Below are positions 7,837 through 18,386 of a stretch of DNA of 64,000 bases, one piece after another. The notes beneath the pieces are model-generated. The model was not told the origin of the DNA and made no database searches. It was given only the letters and a program-made list of their open reading frames with translations. Each line of letters begins with the position of its first letter. Position 1 is the first letter of the stretch. The DNA comes from Fimbriimonadia bacterium (GTDB taxonomy: Bacteria > Armatimonadota > Fimbriimonadia > Fimbriimonadales > JABRVX01). Where the stretch lies: positions 1 through 64,000 of the forward strand of contig JABRVX010000031.1 of NCBI GenBank assembly GCA_039961735.1, written 5' to 3'. A program made the position numbers and the translations under genes.

Positions 7837-7870
7837 CCCTCCCTCTCCCTTGCGAAGGGGGAGGGAGGGA
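7837..7870 (-). terminator. Terminator-like hairpin after the VIT/vWA gene
   Basis: CCCTCCCTCTCCCTT faces AAGGGGGAGGGAGGG across a 4-base loop, just past the stop codon of the minus-strand gene ending at 7878. The stem is long with one mismatch or bulge. A T-run is lacking. Confidence 0.5.
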
Positions 7871-7877
7871 CAGGTTC

Positions 7878-10358
7878 TCATGCTCGGAGGCGAAGATGCA
7901 ACAGGGTGGCGCCGATGGAGGCTGCGGAGGCCGAGGCAATCAGCGGTGCCAGCGGCACACCGGGGTGGTCAGGATACTCGAGACTCGTCTGGACGTATTC
8001 CGGCGGAATCAGCCGCTTCAGTTCCTCTTCCGAGAGCTCCTCGGCGCCTGTCGAGCCGATGCGCACGGCTCCGCCGGGAAGCTGCACCACGACCGTATCC
8101 CCTACCTGGCTGTAGGACGCCAGCTTGCGGTAGCGTTCGATGAGCTGGATGTGCGCGCGGCTGAACGCCTGGACCTCCACCAGCTTGTCGCCCGGCTGCA
8201 GCATGCTGTCCACCATGGCGTTGCCTGCCTGGTAAAAGGTCTTGTCGGCGGCGTACACACCACCTTGTTGCCTCTGAGAGCGGGCCTCCCATCGGGCTTG
8301 CCCTTGTACCATCGGGCCGGCTTGGGCGATTCCTTCCGCGCCTTTCGGGCCGCCGACCTGATAGCCGCCGCCGTAGGCCTTGGACATCGGTGCGGCATCG
8401 GCATGCTGCTCGGTGCGGCCTACCCACTGGCCGAGGCGCTGGGTCGTGCCCTTCCTGTAAGCGTCGGCCGAGCGCTCCATCTCGGCATCGAGTTCTCGCA
8501 TCCCCTCTGGCGCTCGGATGTCCTCTCCCCAAGCCCGGCGGGCGCGCCACATTTGGGGTACCGGCCCGTCGTCGGCGATCAGGAAGGCAGTCAGGGGCGT
8601 AACGATTCCGTACTCGAGTGAAAGACGAACAATCTCCTTCTCCAGCTCAGAGCTGCGGCCCGATCCGTTCAACTCGGTGAGCAGGTAGCCAATCTTGCGG
8701 GTTGCCCAGATTCGTGGGATGAAGTCGTCGCGATCGTGTCTGCCGCCGAGGTCCAGACGCAGTTCGACTTTTTCCTCTCCGCTCGCGCCTCGGCCGGTGA
8801 CCATAATCCGGCCCGAACCCGTGCCACGATAGCGGCCGGCGATCACGAGTGCGCTGCCACGGAACAGGTCTCGCTGCTCGCGCGGGAAGATGTCGTAAGC
8901 GTCCATGCCCTCGTAGGTGATGCGGACGTCGCGGAGGGCCGGCACGCTGACCTTCTCGAAGAAGCCGGCCACTACGGGCTCGATGGCCTCGCCCTCGGTC
9001 ACGTAGTTGTCGTCGCCACCCGAATCCATGCTCAGTCTGTTGAGCAAGCGGCTATTCACGTCGCGCCCGACGCCGAACGAGTAGATGCGTACGCGGGCGG
9101 GGCGTCGCTCCTGTTTCTCCGGCGCGCCCGGCACAGGGGCATGGTTGATTATATGCTTCAGCTCTTGGTTCCGGTCGGCGATCTTGTCGGCAATGCGCTT
9201 AGGGTCGGTCTCGCCGACAGTCGGCTGGCCGTCGGTGAGGAAGACGATGGCGTCGAAGGGGCCCGTCGAGGTGCTAAGGGCATCGAGTGCCGCGTCCAGG
9301 GCGGCGAGGATGTTCGTGCCGCCGCGCGCTTCCATGCTCTCGGCAAAGCGAATGGCCTTCTCGATGTTCGCTCTGGTGGCCTCGACAGTTCCACGGAAGA
9401 GCGCATCGGGGGAGTCGTCGAAAGCGATCACCTTGAAGCGGTCCATCGGGCGCAGCTTTTCCAGGCAGTAGCGCAGGGCCGTGCGTGCCTGCACAATCTT
9501 CTGACCGCTCATGCTGCCGGTGCGGTCGAAGACGAACACGACGTTCTTGGGAATCTCGGCCTCCGGCGCGTGGAGCCGTGGTGAAAGGAAGAGCAGGAAG
9601 AAGCCATCGCCGAAGGTGCGATAAGTCATGGCACTGAGCCCCAGGTTCTCGCTACCGGAGCGAATCAGCAGTTGGAAGTCCACGGGCTGGTAGGGCCGTC
9701 CACTCTCCCACGAGACGGTCGCTCGGCTCGCACTTTCGACGCGGATTGCCGCGGTCGGATGGCTAGGCGAGGTGACCGTTTGCAGGGGCTGTGAGCTAGA
9801 GATATCGGCGCGAAGCGTCACGAGGTCGGGCGCGCCCTCCGAGCGGGCGTCCATGCGGAACGGATACACGTACCGGTAGGCGCCGCCTTCGCGCTGCATC
9901 GTTTCACTGTAGGTAAGCTGGATTCGGCGCGTGCCCTGCGGTGGGATTGGGAAGATGCGCAGACGGACGAGGCGGTTGCCCGCGAGCTCGAGCAGCGCCG
10001 GGTCGCGCAGACCGCGCACGATGCTCTCGTAGATGCGGCGCGCCTCGTCGGCGGGCATGATCTTGGCTTCCATCAGCTTGTCGCCGTCGGTCATGCTGAG
10101 GCGCGAGATGTTGGCGCTCGCGGGGATTGGAAATAGGTAGTCGGCTTCGAGCGGTCGCGTTCCTTTGTTGAGGAAGACCTGCTCTACCCGGGTTTCGGCA
10201 ACGCCATCCCGGATGCCGACCTCCACTCGATGCGACTGCAGGACCCAGGGGCCCCAACTGTCGGGGATGGGCGGCCGAATCTCCCTAGGAATGAGTGTTC
10301 CCTGGCTCCAGCAGGCCACCGACATGAGTCCCAACATGATGCTCAGCCATCGCCGCAT
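7878..10358 (-). CDS. Secreted VIT and von Willebrand factor A domain protein
   Basis: An 826-residue protein resembling bacterial inter-alpha-trypsin-inhibitor heavy-chain homologues. It has a signal peptide (MRRWLSIMLGLMSVACWSQG), then a VIT domain at about residues 30-160 (VEQVFLNKGTRPLEADYLFPIPASA). The vWA domain is at about 270-450, with the MIDAS motif D-R-T-G-S-M-S starting near D278 and the later FLTDGQPTVGE loop. A C-terminal region of low complexity follows. No LPXTG sorting motif or C-terminal transmembrane anchor is visible, unlike some sortase-linked relatives. The ATG at 10358 is chosen because GAGAGGTG precedes it and the signal peptide begins there. Role unknown; vWA implies metal-dependent adhesion or complex assembly outside the cell. 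Confidence 0.88.
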   Translation of the reverse strand: MRRWLSIMLGLMSVACWSQGTLIPREIRPPIPDSWGPWVLQSHRVEVGIRDGVAETRVEQVFLNKGTRPLEADYLFPIPASANISRLSMTDGDKLMEAKIMPADEARRIYESIVRGLRDPALLELAGNRLVRLRIFPIPPQGTRRIQLTYSETMQREGGAYRYVYPFRMDARSEGAPDLVTLRADISSSQPLQTVTSPSHPTAAIRVESASRATVSWESGRPYQPVDFQLLIRSGSENLGLSAMTYRTFGDGFFLLFLSPRLHAPEAEIPKNVVFVFDRTGSMSGQKIVQARTALRYCLEKLRPMDRFKVIAFDDSPDALFRGTVEATRANIEKAIRFAESMEARGGTNILAALDAALDALSTSTGPFDAIVFLTDGQPTVGETDPKRIADKIADRNQELKHIINHAPVPGAPEKQERRPARVRIYSFGVGRDVNSRLLNRLSMDSGGDDNYVTEGEAIEPVVAGFFEKVSVPALRDVRITYEGMDAYDIFPREQRDLFRGSALVIAGRYRGTGSGRIMVTGRGASGEEKVELRLDLGGRHDRDDFIPRIWATRKIGYLLTELNGSGRSSELEKEIVRLSLEYGIVTPLTAFLIADDGPVPQMWRARRAWGEDIRAPEGMRELDAEMERSADAYRKGTTQRLGQWVGRTEQHADAAPMSKAYGGGYQVGGPKGAEGIAQAGPMVQGQARWEARSQRQQGGVYAADKTFYQAGNAMVDSMLQPGDKLVEVQAFSRAHIQLIERYRKLASYSQVGDTVVVQLPGGAVRIGSTGAEELSEEELKRLIPPEYVQTSLEYPDHPGVPLAPLIASASAASIGATLLHLRLRA

Positions 10359-10587
10359 ATCCGCACCTCTCTCGCCGTCAGTGTGGCGCATTGTCTCTGC
10401 ACATTTGGATGCAAGGGACCCGGGGACGGTTACACCCCCTCGAAGTTTCACGGGTAAGATTTGCAGGTCGGTCATGGGTTCGATGCACCTTGGGTCGGAC
10501 TCGATGTGGCGGCGGGCTCCGGATGGGAGCCAGTGCAAAGCCGCCAAGAAATGCAAAGTATCCGGGTAGCTCTTCGGGGAGGTTCGA

Positions 10588-12243
10588 ATGCGGTTCATTC
10601 TCAGCTTTCTGATTGCCTTCGTCTCGCTGGCCGGGGGCGCGCAGGCTCCACTTCGGGAGGCGCTGCTCGCGGACAAGGGACCTCGGCTCGTGGTCCTTAT
10701 CGTCATTGACCAGTTTCGCGGGGACTATCTCACTCGTTTCAGCGACTTGTACCTACCCGCCCGTAAGGGGGGGACGCTCGGCGGCTTCCGATTCCTGATG
10801 GAAGAGGGAGCCTTTTTCACGAATGGGAGATTTGACCACATCCCGCTCGAGACGGGTGTCGGGCATTCGGTGATCGGTACCGGCGCGCCGCCGTTCTATA
10901 GCGGGATCGCAGGCAATGACTGGTTCGACCGCGCGACGCGCAAAGCCGTGTACTGCACGCAGGACCCACTCGATCCCAGCGAGATGTCACCTCGCAATCT
11001 GCTCAGCACTACGTTCGCGGATGAACTGAAGCTGGCGACCGGGGGCAAGGCGAAGGTGGTATCCATCTCGATCAAGGACCGAGCGGCGATTTTGCAGTCG
11101 GGTCACTTGCCGGATACCGTTGTTTGGTACGACTCGCGCACGGGACAAGCCAGAACCGGTAAGTACTACCATGGTGGCCGACTTCCGAAGTGGGCGCAGG
11201 AAGCGAACGAGCAAAAGCTCGCCGATAGTTACAAGGGCAAGGTGTGGGAGGCAGTCGTTCCGCAAGCGCACGACCGTTGCATACCGGTGCCAGCGGCGAA
11301 CGTCGGTGCACCCGCATCGTTTGGTGCGAGGTTCCCACACAAGTTGGACGGCTCGGACTCGGGGTACTACGGAATCCTGAGGATGACCCCTTGGGGCACG
11401 GAGTGGACCCTAGAGTTGGCGAAGCGCGCGGCGGTCACCGAGCAGATGGGAAAGGACGAGGTGGCCGACGCACTCCTTGTCAGTATCTCTACCAACGACT
11501 ACCTCGGTCATGCATTCGGACCGGACAGCCCCGAGGTGCTAGAGCTCTCGGTGGCGACTGACCGGATGCTATCGCAGTTCTTCAACTGGCTGAACACGCA
11601 CGTTCCGGGCGGGATCGATCGATGCCTCATTGCGTTGACCGGAGACCACGGGGTGGCACCAATCCCGGAGCAGGCGATGCGTTCCGGCATCGGCGCGGGC
11701 AGGCTGGACATGGGGTCGGTATACAAGAAGATCATTGCCGCTCTGGACGAACGCTTTCCCGGCGAGGGGGACTGGCGGCTGGGTGAATCGGCCCAGTGGG
11801 TCCACTATGATCCCGATACTGCGAAGGCGCGTAAGGCCGATCCGGAGGCTGTCGAGAAGGTGATCGCGGACGTGCTGAGTCAGGAGCCCGGGGTGTTCGC
11901 CGCATATACACGCACTCAGTACATGGAGGGTCGCCTGCCTATCACAGAGCTGGGTAAGACCCTTTATCGCAGCTTTCGACCCGACCGCTGCGGCGACGTG
12001 CACATCGTGCTACAACCATGGTGGATGTTGGGTGCGTATCCTTCCGGAACCACCCACGGTCAGCCGTTCGTGTACGACACGCATGTTCCGATTCTGTTTC
12101 GGGGCCCCGGCATTCAGCCGGGGGTGTACGTCGAGCGAGTGTCACCGGAAGACATCGCGCCGACGATTGCGACGGTGTTAGGTACCACCTTCCCCAGCGC
12201 ATGCACGGGGAAACCGATCGGCTTGAGCACCGTACGCAGGTAA
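10588..12243 (+). CDS. Exported PafA-like alkaline phosphatase/phosphodiesterase
   Basis: A 551-residue enzyme of the alkaline phosphatase superfamily (type I phosphodiesterase branch, PafA-like). The signal peptide is MRFILSFLIAFVSLAGGAQA. The first metal site is in VVLIVIDQFRGDYLTRF, the probable nucleophile Thr is in LETGVGHSVIGTG followed by GIAGNDWFD, and later metal ligands are in STNDYLGHAFGPDSPE, LTGDHGVAPIPE and GTTHGQPFVYDTHVP. PafA enzymes hydrolyse a wide range of phosphate monoesters in the periplasm, which would fit phosphate scavenging. A good GGGGAGG ribosome site precedes the ATG. It lies 52 bases before the RND adaptor gene. Confidence 0.9.
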   Translation: MRFILSFLIAFVSLAGGAQAPLREALLADKGPRLVVLIVIDQFRGDYLTRFSDLYLPARKGGTLGGFRFLMEEGAFFTNGRFDHIPLETGVGHSVIGTGAPPFYSGIAGNDWFDRATRKAVYCTQDPLDPSEMSPRNLLSTTFADELKLATGGKAKVVSISIKDRAAILQSGHLPDTVVWYDSRTGQARTGKYYHGGRLPKWAQEANEQKLADSYKGKVWEAVVPQAHDRCIPVPAANVGAPASFGARFPHKLDGSDSGYYGILRMTPWGTEWTLELAKRAAVTEQMGKDEVADALLVSISTNDYLGHAFGPDSPEVLELSVATDRMLSQFFNWLNTHVPGGIDRCLIALTGDHGVAPIPEQAMRSGIGAGRLDMGSVYKKIIAALDERFPGEGDWRLGESAQWVHYDPDTAKARKADPEAVEKVIADVLSQEPGVFAAYTRTQYMEGRLPITELGKTLYRSFRPDRCGDVHIVLQPWWMLGAYPSGTTHGQPFVYDTHVPILFRGPGIQPGVYVERVSPEDIAPTIATVLGTTFPSACTGKPIGLSTVRR

Positions 12244-12295
12244 GACTATCATCTACAAGAGCCAAGACGCTCTCCAGGATGGAGGTGAGAGCATC

Positions 12296-13705
12296 TTGAA
12301 GCGAGTGAGCATCTATCTCGGTGCGGTTCTCGTCGTGGGTGCGGTCGCTGCTTGGCTGTTGCGTCCGAGCGGCGACTCCCCGCTAGCCGTCAAAGCCTCG
12401 GCTGCGGAGTCGACGGAGAGTTTGTCGTTCGAGGCCTTCACGGTGGAAGAGCGGGACGTACCTATCACCCTCTCACTGCCCGGCACGTTGCGCCCGAAGA
12501 TGGAGGCATCGGTTTCCAGCAAGATTCTGGCACGCATCGAGAGCATCACGGTTCGCGAGGGTGACTTCGTTCGCAAGGGGCAGACACTGGTAGTGCTGGA
12601 CTCGCGCGATCTCGAAGCCGGCTTGCGACAGGCAGAAGCATCACTTGCCGCCGCGAAAAGCGGGAGTGCGGCTGCACAAACCGCAACCGACCTGGAGACG
12701 CGCCAGGCGGATGCGCGGGTCGCTGCTGCCACCGCACACTACGAGGCGGCAAAGGCACGGCTGGAACAAGCCCGTGCCGGGCTGAGGCAGCAAGAGAAGA
12801 GGCAAGCTTCGCTGGCCGTGCAGCAAGCGGAGGCGGACCTGCGGCTTGCCGAGGCGGACTATCAGCGGTACAAGTCACTCTATGACCAGAACGCGATCTC
12901 CAAGCAGGCACTCGACCAAGCGACCACACGCCGAGATGTGGCAGCCAGCCGCTTGGCAGCCGCGCGAGAGCAGGAGAGCCTGGCGATGGAGGGAACCCGC
13001 TCGGAGGAAGTTCGGGTTGCCGAGCAGGCCTTCGAGGCGGCGAAGGCCGAGTTGCAGGCGGCCAAATCGGCACGGCTCGGCGTGGATATCCGAAAAGCCG
13101 AGTCGATGGCCTCGCTCGCGCGCGTTTCGCAAGCCGGTGCAGCCACGCAGGCGGCCAAGGTCGCGATGAGTTACCGGACGGTGGCGGCACCGTTCGATGG
13201 TGTCGTAACCAAGCGGCTGGCCGACCCCGGCTCCACCGCTGCGCCGGGCATGCCGTTGTTGCAGATCGAGTCAGCGGGACCGCTGCGGCTAGAGGCTAGC
13301 ACCCCAGAGAGAGCGCTGCGGTACGTGCGATTGGGTGTGACCTCGGCCAGAGTCGTGTTGGATGCACTGGACGGCGAGCGGGTAGGCCGTGTCGTAGAGA
13401 TCGTGCCCAGCCTGCAGCCCAGCACGCGCACTGCCATCGTGCGGTTCGAGGTGGGGCGGGAACCCGGAATGTACTCCGGCATGTACGGTCGGGCCGACCT
13501 AACGACAGGTAGTAAGCGTGCAATCACCATCCCGGAGAGCGCGATATTGCGGCGCAGCGGCCTGGAATATGTGAGGGTGCTGGACGAACGGAATCGGACT
13601 AGGCTTCGGCTAATCACTACCGGCGAACGCATACAGGATGGTGTTATCGTGCTGACCGGGCTGCGGGCCGGTGAGCGCGTGCTAAGGAACGGCGAGGAAA
13701 GATAG
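12296..13705 (+). CDS. RND efflux periplasmic adaptor (membrane fusion protein)
   Basis: A 469-residue HlyD/AcrA-type adaptor. It has an N-terminal membrane anchor ([16 protein letters not shown]). The lipoyl half-motif ([30 protein letters not shown]) comes before an unusually long Ala/Gln/Glu-rich coiled-coil hairpin, about residues 100-290. The second lipoyl half ([26 protein letters not shown]) and beta-barrel follow. It bridges the inner-membrane pump to an outer-membrane channel. Translation starts at TTG 12296 behind a strong GGAGGTGAG. It is followed one base later by the pump gene. Confidence 0.93.
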   Translation: MKRVSIYLGAVLVVGAVAAWLLRPSGDSPLAVKASAAESTESLSFEAFTVEERDVPITLSLPGTLRPKMEASVSSKILARIESITVREGDFVRKGQTLVVLDSRDLEAGLRQAEASLAAAKSGSAAAQTATDLETRQADARVAAATAHYEAAKARLEQARAGLRQQEKRQASLAVQQAEADLRLAEADYQRYKSLYDQNAISKQALDQATTRRDVAASRLAAAREQESLAMEGTRSEEVRVAEQAFEAAKAELQAAKSARLGVDIRKAESMASLARVSQAGAATQAAKVAMSYRTVAAPFDGVVTKRLADPGSTAAPGMPLLQIESAGPLRLEASTPERALRYVRLGVTSARVVLDALDGERVGRVVEIVPSLQPSTRTAIVRFEVGREPGMYSGMYGRADLTTGSKRAITIPESAILRRSGLEYVRVLDERNRTRLRLITTGERIQDGVIVLTGLRAGERVLRNGEER

Positions 13706-13706
13706 C

Positions 13707-16700
13707 ATGCACCTCGGATTAGCAGGTCGGCTGGCGCGGGCGTTCGTGGATTCCAAGCTAACACCGATCTTGATTGCGGCGTCGGTCGCGCTCGGGATCT
13801 GGGCCGTATGGCGCACCCCTCGCGAAGAAGAACCGCAGATCATCGTGCCGATGGTGGACGTCATCGTGCAAGCGCCGGGCCTTTCTGCAGAGGAGGTGGT
13901 AGAGCGGGTCAGCAAGCCGATGGAGGCCCTGCTGTGGGAGATACCTGGTGTGGAGTACATCTACACCACCAGCAGCCCCGGCCAGTCACTGTGTGTGGTT
14001 CGCTTCTACGTGGGCCAGAACGAAGAAGACAGCATGGTACGGCTGCGCGAGAAGCTGCAGTCCAACTATGATCGTATCCCACAGGGAGTAACTCCTCCAA
14101 TTCTAAAACTACGGAGCATCGACGACATCCCGATCCTTGCGCTCACGCTACACGGTGGTGGTTATTCGGCGGACGAACTTCGCCTGATAGCAGCGCGTTT
14201 GGAGACCGAGCTCAAGCAGATACCGAAGGTGTCGGAGATAGCAATCATCGGCGGGCGTCCCAGAGAGATGTCGGTGGAGCTAGACGCTAACAGGATGGCA
14301 GGGCTGGGAGTCACGGTGCCGGATGTGGCCGGGGCGATACGAGGTGTCAATGAACGGCGAGAAACCGGCGCAGTCACTGCCTCCGACCAGTGGCTCGGTG
14401 TGCGCACCGGGCGCTTCTTGCCAGAGCCGTCGGCGATCGGCGAGGTCCCCGTTGCGGTGGCAGAGGGTAGTCCCGTGCGGCTGAGCGACGTGGCGGACGT
14501 GCGATTGGGGAGGGGCGATGCGGATCAGTACGTGTTCTTCGGCCGTCCCAATCGCGACGGCGGACCAGAGAACTTCGAAGAGGCAGTTACTCTGACACTC
14601 GCCAAGCGCAAGGGCACGAACGCGAGCGATTTAGCTCACGCAGTTCTTGCCAAAGTGGAGCACCTCAAGGGCACCCTGATCCCTTCCGACGTGCAGGTGA
14701 CGGTGACTCGCGATTACGGCGAGACGGCCAAGGAGAAGTCGAACGAGCTTCTGTTCCACATGGCCATTGCCGTGGTAGGAGTCACACTGCTGATTGCTCT
14801 TGCATTGGGCCTCAAGGAGTCGCTGGTAGTTCTCATCGCGATACCTGTCACCCTGGCGCTGACGATGGCAGTGATGTACTTTTACGGGTACACGCTGAAC
14901 CGTATCACGCTATTCGCGCTGATCTTCTCCATCGGTATCCTGGTGGACGATGCCATTGTGGTAGTGGAGAACATCGTCCGCCACATACGGATGAAGTCGA
15001 AGGACCAATCGCTGATAGATGTAGCGATCTACGCCGTGGACGAGGTCGGCAATCCGACGATTCTCGCCACCTTCGCGGTGATCGCGGCGATACTGCCCTT
15101 AGCGTTCGTCGGTGGTCTCATGGGGCCTTACATGAGGCCCATTCCCGTCAACGCTTCATCGGCGATGATGTGGTCGTTGCTCGTTGCATTCATTGTTACA
15201 CCCTGGGCCGCAGTCCGCATTTTGCGCAACCACGTAGGAGGCCACGATCACAGTTCTCATGACCGGAGGGGATTTCTAACACGGCTGTACCTGGTGGTGA
15301 TGGGATCGCTGCTTCGCAGCAGGTTGGCGCGGTTCGGGTTCTTCGCACTCGTTGGTTTGATGCTGCTGGGGTCAGTGGGCCTGATTGCCACGAAGTTCGT
15401 CGTCGTGAAGATGTTGCCGTTCGACAACAAGAGCGAGTTCCAGGTGATCGTAGACATGCCAGAAGGCTCTTCGTTGGAACAGACGGCAGCGGTGACCAAG
15501 GCGCTCGCCGACGTGATCGCCGAAGTGCCGGAGGTGACGGACTACCAGTTGTACGTTGGGACTGCAGGGCCCTATAACTTCAATGGTCTCGTGCGCCACT
15601 ACTTCCTACGGCGAGGGCCCCATGTGGCCGACATACAGGTTAACCTGGTTTCCAAGTCGGAACGCAAGGCCCAGAGTCATGACATTGCGAAGCGACTGCG
15701 CCCACAACTACTGAATGTCGGTAGACGCATGGGTGCCAACGTGAAGGTGGCCGAAGTGCCCCCTGGGCCACCGGTGCTGTCCACACTCGTTGCAGAAGTG
15801 TACGGCCCGACCGAGGAGAGCAGGATCGCAGTCGCGCGTCAGGTGCGCGAGATCATGGAGCGCACCGAGGGCGTCACCGACGTGGACTGGTACGTGGAGG
15901 CGGATCGCCCCGAGGTGCACATCGAGCCGGACTTCACCAAGGCTTCTCTGACGGGTGTGCGGACGGACGACATTCATGCCACTGTGACCGCGGCGCTTTC
16001 CGGCCTGCCAGTCGGACTGGCTCATCGCAGCGAAGAGGAAGAGGACGTGCGCATCATGCTTCGCTTCCCGCGCAAGCAGAGGAGCGATGCATATCATCTG
16101 GAGTCGTTTCATGTTCGTTCGGCAGGGGGACTATCGCCGCTGTCCACCGTCACGCGAACGATCGAGCGGCCTGCGGACAAGAGTCGTTACCACAAGAACC
16201 TGATGCCTGTGACCTACGTGATAGGTGATGTCACCGGCAGGCAGGAGTCGCCGGTGTACGCGATCCTGACGATGAACAAGGAACTTGACAAGCTGCGCAT
16301 GCCCGATGGCTCCAAGCTGAATGTTCTCTCTACGCGGCTGCCGGAAACCAGCGACAGGTTCTCGATGAAGTGGGATGGGGAGTGGCACATCACCTATGAG
16401 GTATTTCGCGATCTCGGCATAGCATTCGCTGCGGTGCTGATCATCATCTACATGCTGGTGGTGGCTAGCTTCCAGAACTTCATCACGCCGTTCGTCATCA
16501 TGGCACCCATTCCGCTGACGCTCATTGGCATATTGCCTGCACATGGATTGATGGGTGCGTTCTTCACTGCTACCTCCATGATCGGCTTCATTGCGGGAGC
16601 GGGCATCATCGTTCGGAACTCCATTATATTGGTAGATTTCATCGAGCTTCGACTTTCTCAAGGGCTAACGCTGGAGGAGGCGGTTCTGGACGCAGGGGTG

Positions 16701-16901
16701 ACGCGCTTCCGTCCCATGCTGCTAACGGCGGCGGCCGTCATCGTGGGGTCGTCGGTCATACTGTTCGACCCGATCTTTCAGGGTCTGGCGATTGCGTTAA
16801 TGGCGGGCGAGATTGCTTCTACGCTCATCTCGCGCCTCGCCGTGCCAGCGCTGTATTACATGACAAGGGGCAGACAGTTGCGCCGCTCCGGTGGTGCCTA
16901 G
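13707..16901 (+). CDS. RND family efflux pump, inner membrane permease
   Basis: A 1064-residue AcrB/MexB-type protein with about 12 transmembrane helices and two large periplasmic loops. The TM4 proton-relay motif [16 protein letters not shown] retains the Asp-Asp pair. The N-terminal [27 protein letters not shown] is typical of the family. The cell-envelope pump exports drugs, lipids or other amphiphiles by proton antiport; the substrate is unknown. It pairs with the adaptor at 12296, but no TolC-type outer-membrane factor gene is beside it, so one must be supplied from elsewhere. It is convergent with the SLH gene, with a one-base gap. Confidence 0.95.
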   Translation: MHLGLAGRLARAFVDSKLTPILIAASVALGIWAVWRTPREEEPQIIVPMVDVIVQAPGLSAEEVVERVSKPMEALLWEIPGVEYIYTTSSPGQSLCVVRFYVGQNEEDSMVRLREKLQSNYDRIPQGVTPPILKLRSIDDIPILALTLHGGGYSADELRLIAARLETELKQIPKVSEIAIIGGRPREMSVELDANRMAGLGVTVPDVAGAIRGVNERRETGAVTASDQWLGVRTGRFLPEPSAIGEVPVAVAEGSPVRLSDVADVRLGRGDADQYVFFGRPNRDGGPENFEEAVTLTLAKRKGTNASDLAHAVLAKVEHLKGTLIPSDVQVTVTRDYGETAKEKSNELLFHMAIAVVGVTLLIALALGLKESLVVLIAIPVTLALTMAVMYFYGYTLNRITLFALIFSIGILVDDAIVVVENIVRHIRMKSKDQSLIDVAIYAVDEVGNPTILATFAVIAAILPLAFVGGLMGPYMRPIPVNASSAMMWSLLVAFIVTPWAAVRILRNHVGGHDHSSHDRRGFLTRLYLVVMGSLLRSRLARFGFFALVGLMLLGSVGLIATKFVVVKMLPFDNKSEFQVIVDMPEGSSLEQTAAVTKALADVIAEVPEVTDYQLYVGTAGPYNFNGLVRHYFLRRGPHVADIQVNLVSKSERKAQSHDIAKRLRPQLLNVGRRMGANVKVAEVPPGPPVLSTLVAEVYGPTEESRIAVARQVREIMERTEGVTDVDWYVEADRPEVHIEPDFTKASLTGVRTDDIHATVTAALSGLPVGLAHRSEEEEDVRIMLRFPRKQRSDAYHLESFHVRSAGGLSPLSTVTRTIERPADKSRYHKNLMPVTYVIGDVTGRQESPVYAILTMNKELDKLRMPDGSKLNVLSTRLPETSDRFSMKWDGEWHITYEVFRDLGIAFAAVLIIIYMLVVASFQNFITPFVIMAPIPLTLIGILPAHGLMGAFFTATSMIGFIAGAGIIVRNSIILVDFIELRLSQGLTLEEAVLDAGVTRFRPMLLTAAAVIVGSSVILFDPIFQGLAIALMAGEIASTLISRLAVPALYYMTRGRQLRRSGGA

Positions 16902-16902
16902 A

Positions 16903-17349
16903 TCAGTCCTCCGGCGGAGTGGAATGGAGGTAGGCGATGTGGGCGGCGATCTTACCGAGTGCCTCGCCCAGCTGCTTAGGAGTTAGCTGCTTGGTCTTTT
17001 CAGAGAAGATGGGAGAGCTGGGTGGTAGGTAGCCGGCTTCGAGTAGGTGTAGTAGCGAGCCGTACGCCCAATGGGTCGGCGCGACACCTACGTTCTTGTC
17101 CTTGACGTTCGGGCTCTTGGGAGCTTCCTTCAGCCCCTTCTCTACGTCACGTACGAAGCGATCCAGGGCGACCGCGAACTCGAATCGCGTGATAGGGCGC
17201 TCGCCTTGAAAGGTGCTGTCCGGGTAACCCGAGATGTAGCCTCGCGCGCTCATCGCCGTGACGGCTTCATACGCCCAGTGGTCCTTCGGCACATCACTGA
17301 ATCCACCGAACACCAGTGCGACAGAGAAACAGACACCAAACAGCCACAT
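16903..17349 (-). CDS. Small exported S-layer homology (SLH) domain protein
   Basis: A 148-residue protein with a signal peptide (MWLFGVCFSVALVFGG). One complete SLH domain follows (FSDVPKDHWAYEAVTAMSARGYISGYPDSTFQGERPITRFEFAVAL), then a second degenerate one (VAPTHWAYGSLLHLLEAGYLPP). SLH domains bind cell-wall-linked polysaccharide, often pyruvylated. ATG 17349 is preferred because AAGGAAGGAG precedes it and the signal peptide begins there. It is 17 bases downstream of mreB and so probably the last gene of a murA-mreB-SLH operon. There is no catalytic domain, so it may be an adaptor or wall-bound structural protein. Confidence 0.85.
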   Translation of the reverse strand: MWLFGVCFSVALVFGGFSDVPKDHWAYEAVTAMSARGYISGYPDSTFQGERPITRFEFAVALDRFVRDVEKGLKEAPKSPNVKDKNVGVAPTHWAYGSLLHLLEAGYLPPSSPIFSEKTKQLTPKQLGEALGKIAAHIAYLHSTPPED

Positions 17350-17366
17350 GGAAGTACTCCTTCCTT

Positions 17367-18386
17367 CTACCACAGATTGGCGGCGGGGGCGCCGGTTCTT
17401 CCGAGGTCCCGCATCTGCTCCAACGCTTTGCCCGTGCCGATGGCCACGCAACTCAGCGGGTTATCGGCGACGTGAATCGGGATGTCGGTCGCGACGTTCA
17501 GCAGCTCGTCGAGCCCGCGCAGCAACGCGCCACCGCCCGTCATCACGATTCCTCTCTCAATGATATCGGAGGAAAGCTCGGGTGGGGTCTCCTCCAGCAC
17601 TTTGCACACCTTCTCGACGATAGCGTTCACTGGCTCAGCGATGGCGTCCCGGATTTCCTCACTGGTGACTTCGACCGTCTTGGGGAGTCCGGCGACGAGG
17701 TCCCTGCCTCGCACTTCTAGGCGCATCTCTGGCTGCAGCGTGTAGGCCGAGCCGATCTTGATTTTGATCTCTTCGGCGGTGGCATTGCCGATCATCAGGT
17801 TGTAGGCGGTGCGGACGTGGCGGATGATAGCCTCATCCATCTTGTTGCCGCCGACGCGAATGCCCTGCGCTTTCACGATGCCACCGAGCGAGATCACTGC
17901 GATGTCGGTCGTTCCGCCCCCGATATCCACCACCATGTTGCCGCCCGGCATGGCGATGGGGAGCCCTGCCCCGATTGCGGCCGCCATTGGCTCTTCGATG
18001 GTATCGGCATCGCCTGCGCCCGCCTCCTTGGCTGCCTGCACCACTGCGCGACGCTCTACACTGGTACAGCCGCTGGGGACGCAGATCAGGACGCGCGGCT
18101 TCAGCCATCTTCGAGGGCCGCAACACTTGTCGAAAAGGTATTGCAGCATCTTGAGGGTCGTGGTGTAGTCGGCAATGACGCCGTCGCGCAGTGGCCGAAC
18201 TGCGGTGATGTTGCCCGGAGTGCGCCCCAGCATGAGTCTGGCCTCTTCGCCTACGGCCACGACCTTGCGGGACGGCATGCCGATGGCGACCACGGTCGGT
18301 TCGCGCAGCACGATGCCCTTTCCGCGCTGGTACACGAGGATATTGGCCGTGCCGAGATCAATGCCGAGTTCGGGCACGAGGTTCAT
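17367..18386 (-). CDS. mreB: Rod shape-determining protein MreB
   Basis: A 339-residue actin homologue. Phosphate-binding loops are IDLGTANILVYQRGKGI near the N terminus and VDIGGGTTDIAVISLGG in the middle, and the adenosine motif is MTGGGALLRGLDELL near the C terminus. MreB polymers organise lateral cell-wall synthesis at the inner membrane. The start overlaps the murA stop by 4 bases, so murA and mreB are translationally coupled. mreC and mreD are not adjacent. Confidence 0.97.
   Translation of the reverse strand: MNLVPELGIDLGTANILVYQRGKGIVLREPTVVAIGMPSRKVVAVGEEARLMLGRTPGNITAVRPLRDGVIADYTTTLKMLQYLFDKCCGPRRWLKPRVLICVPSGCTSVERRAVVQAAKEAGAGDADTIEEPMAAAIGAGLPIAMPGGNMVVDIGGGTTDIAVISLGGIVKAQGIRVGGNKMDEAIIRHVRTAYNLMIGNATAEEIKIKIGSAYTLQPEMRLEVRGRDLVAGLPKTVEVTSEEIRDAIAEPVNAIVEKVCKVLEETPPELSSDIIERGIVMTGGGALLRGLDELLNVATDIPIHVADNPLSCVAIGTGKALEQMRDLGRTGAPAANLW

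Noticed and set aside
7837-7870. CRISPR or tandem repeat
   Set aside because: It is a single long inverted repeat, not a direct repeat array. No spaced direct repeats of CRISPR type were seen anywhere in the window.
8736-9584. 282-codon plus-strand frame opposite the VIT/vWA gene
   Set aside because: Antisense shadow; the minus-strand frame has signal peptide, VIT and MIDAS motifs.
10358-10706. Longer N terminus for the VIT/vWA protein starting at 10706
   Set aside because: The extra 116 residues are Arg/Ser/Pro-rich and precede a clear signal peptide and ribosome site at 10358.
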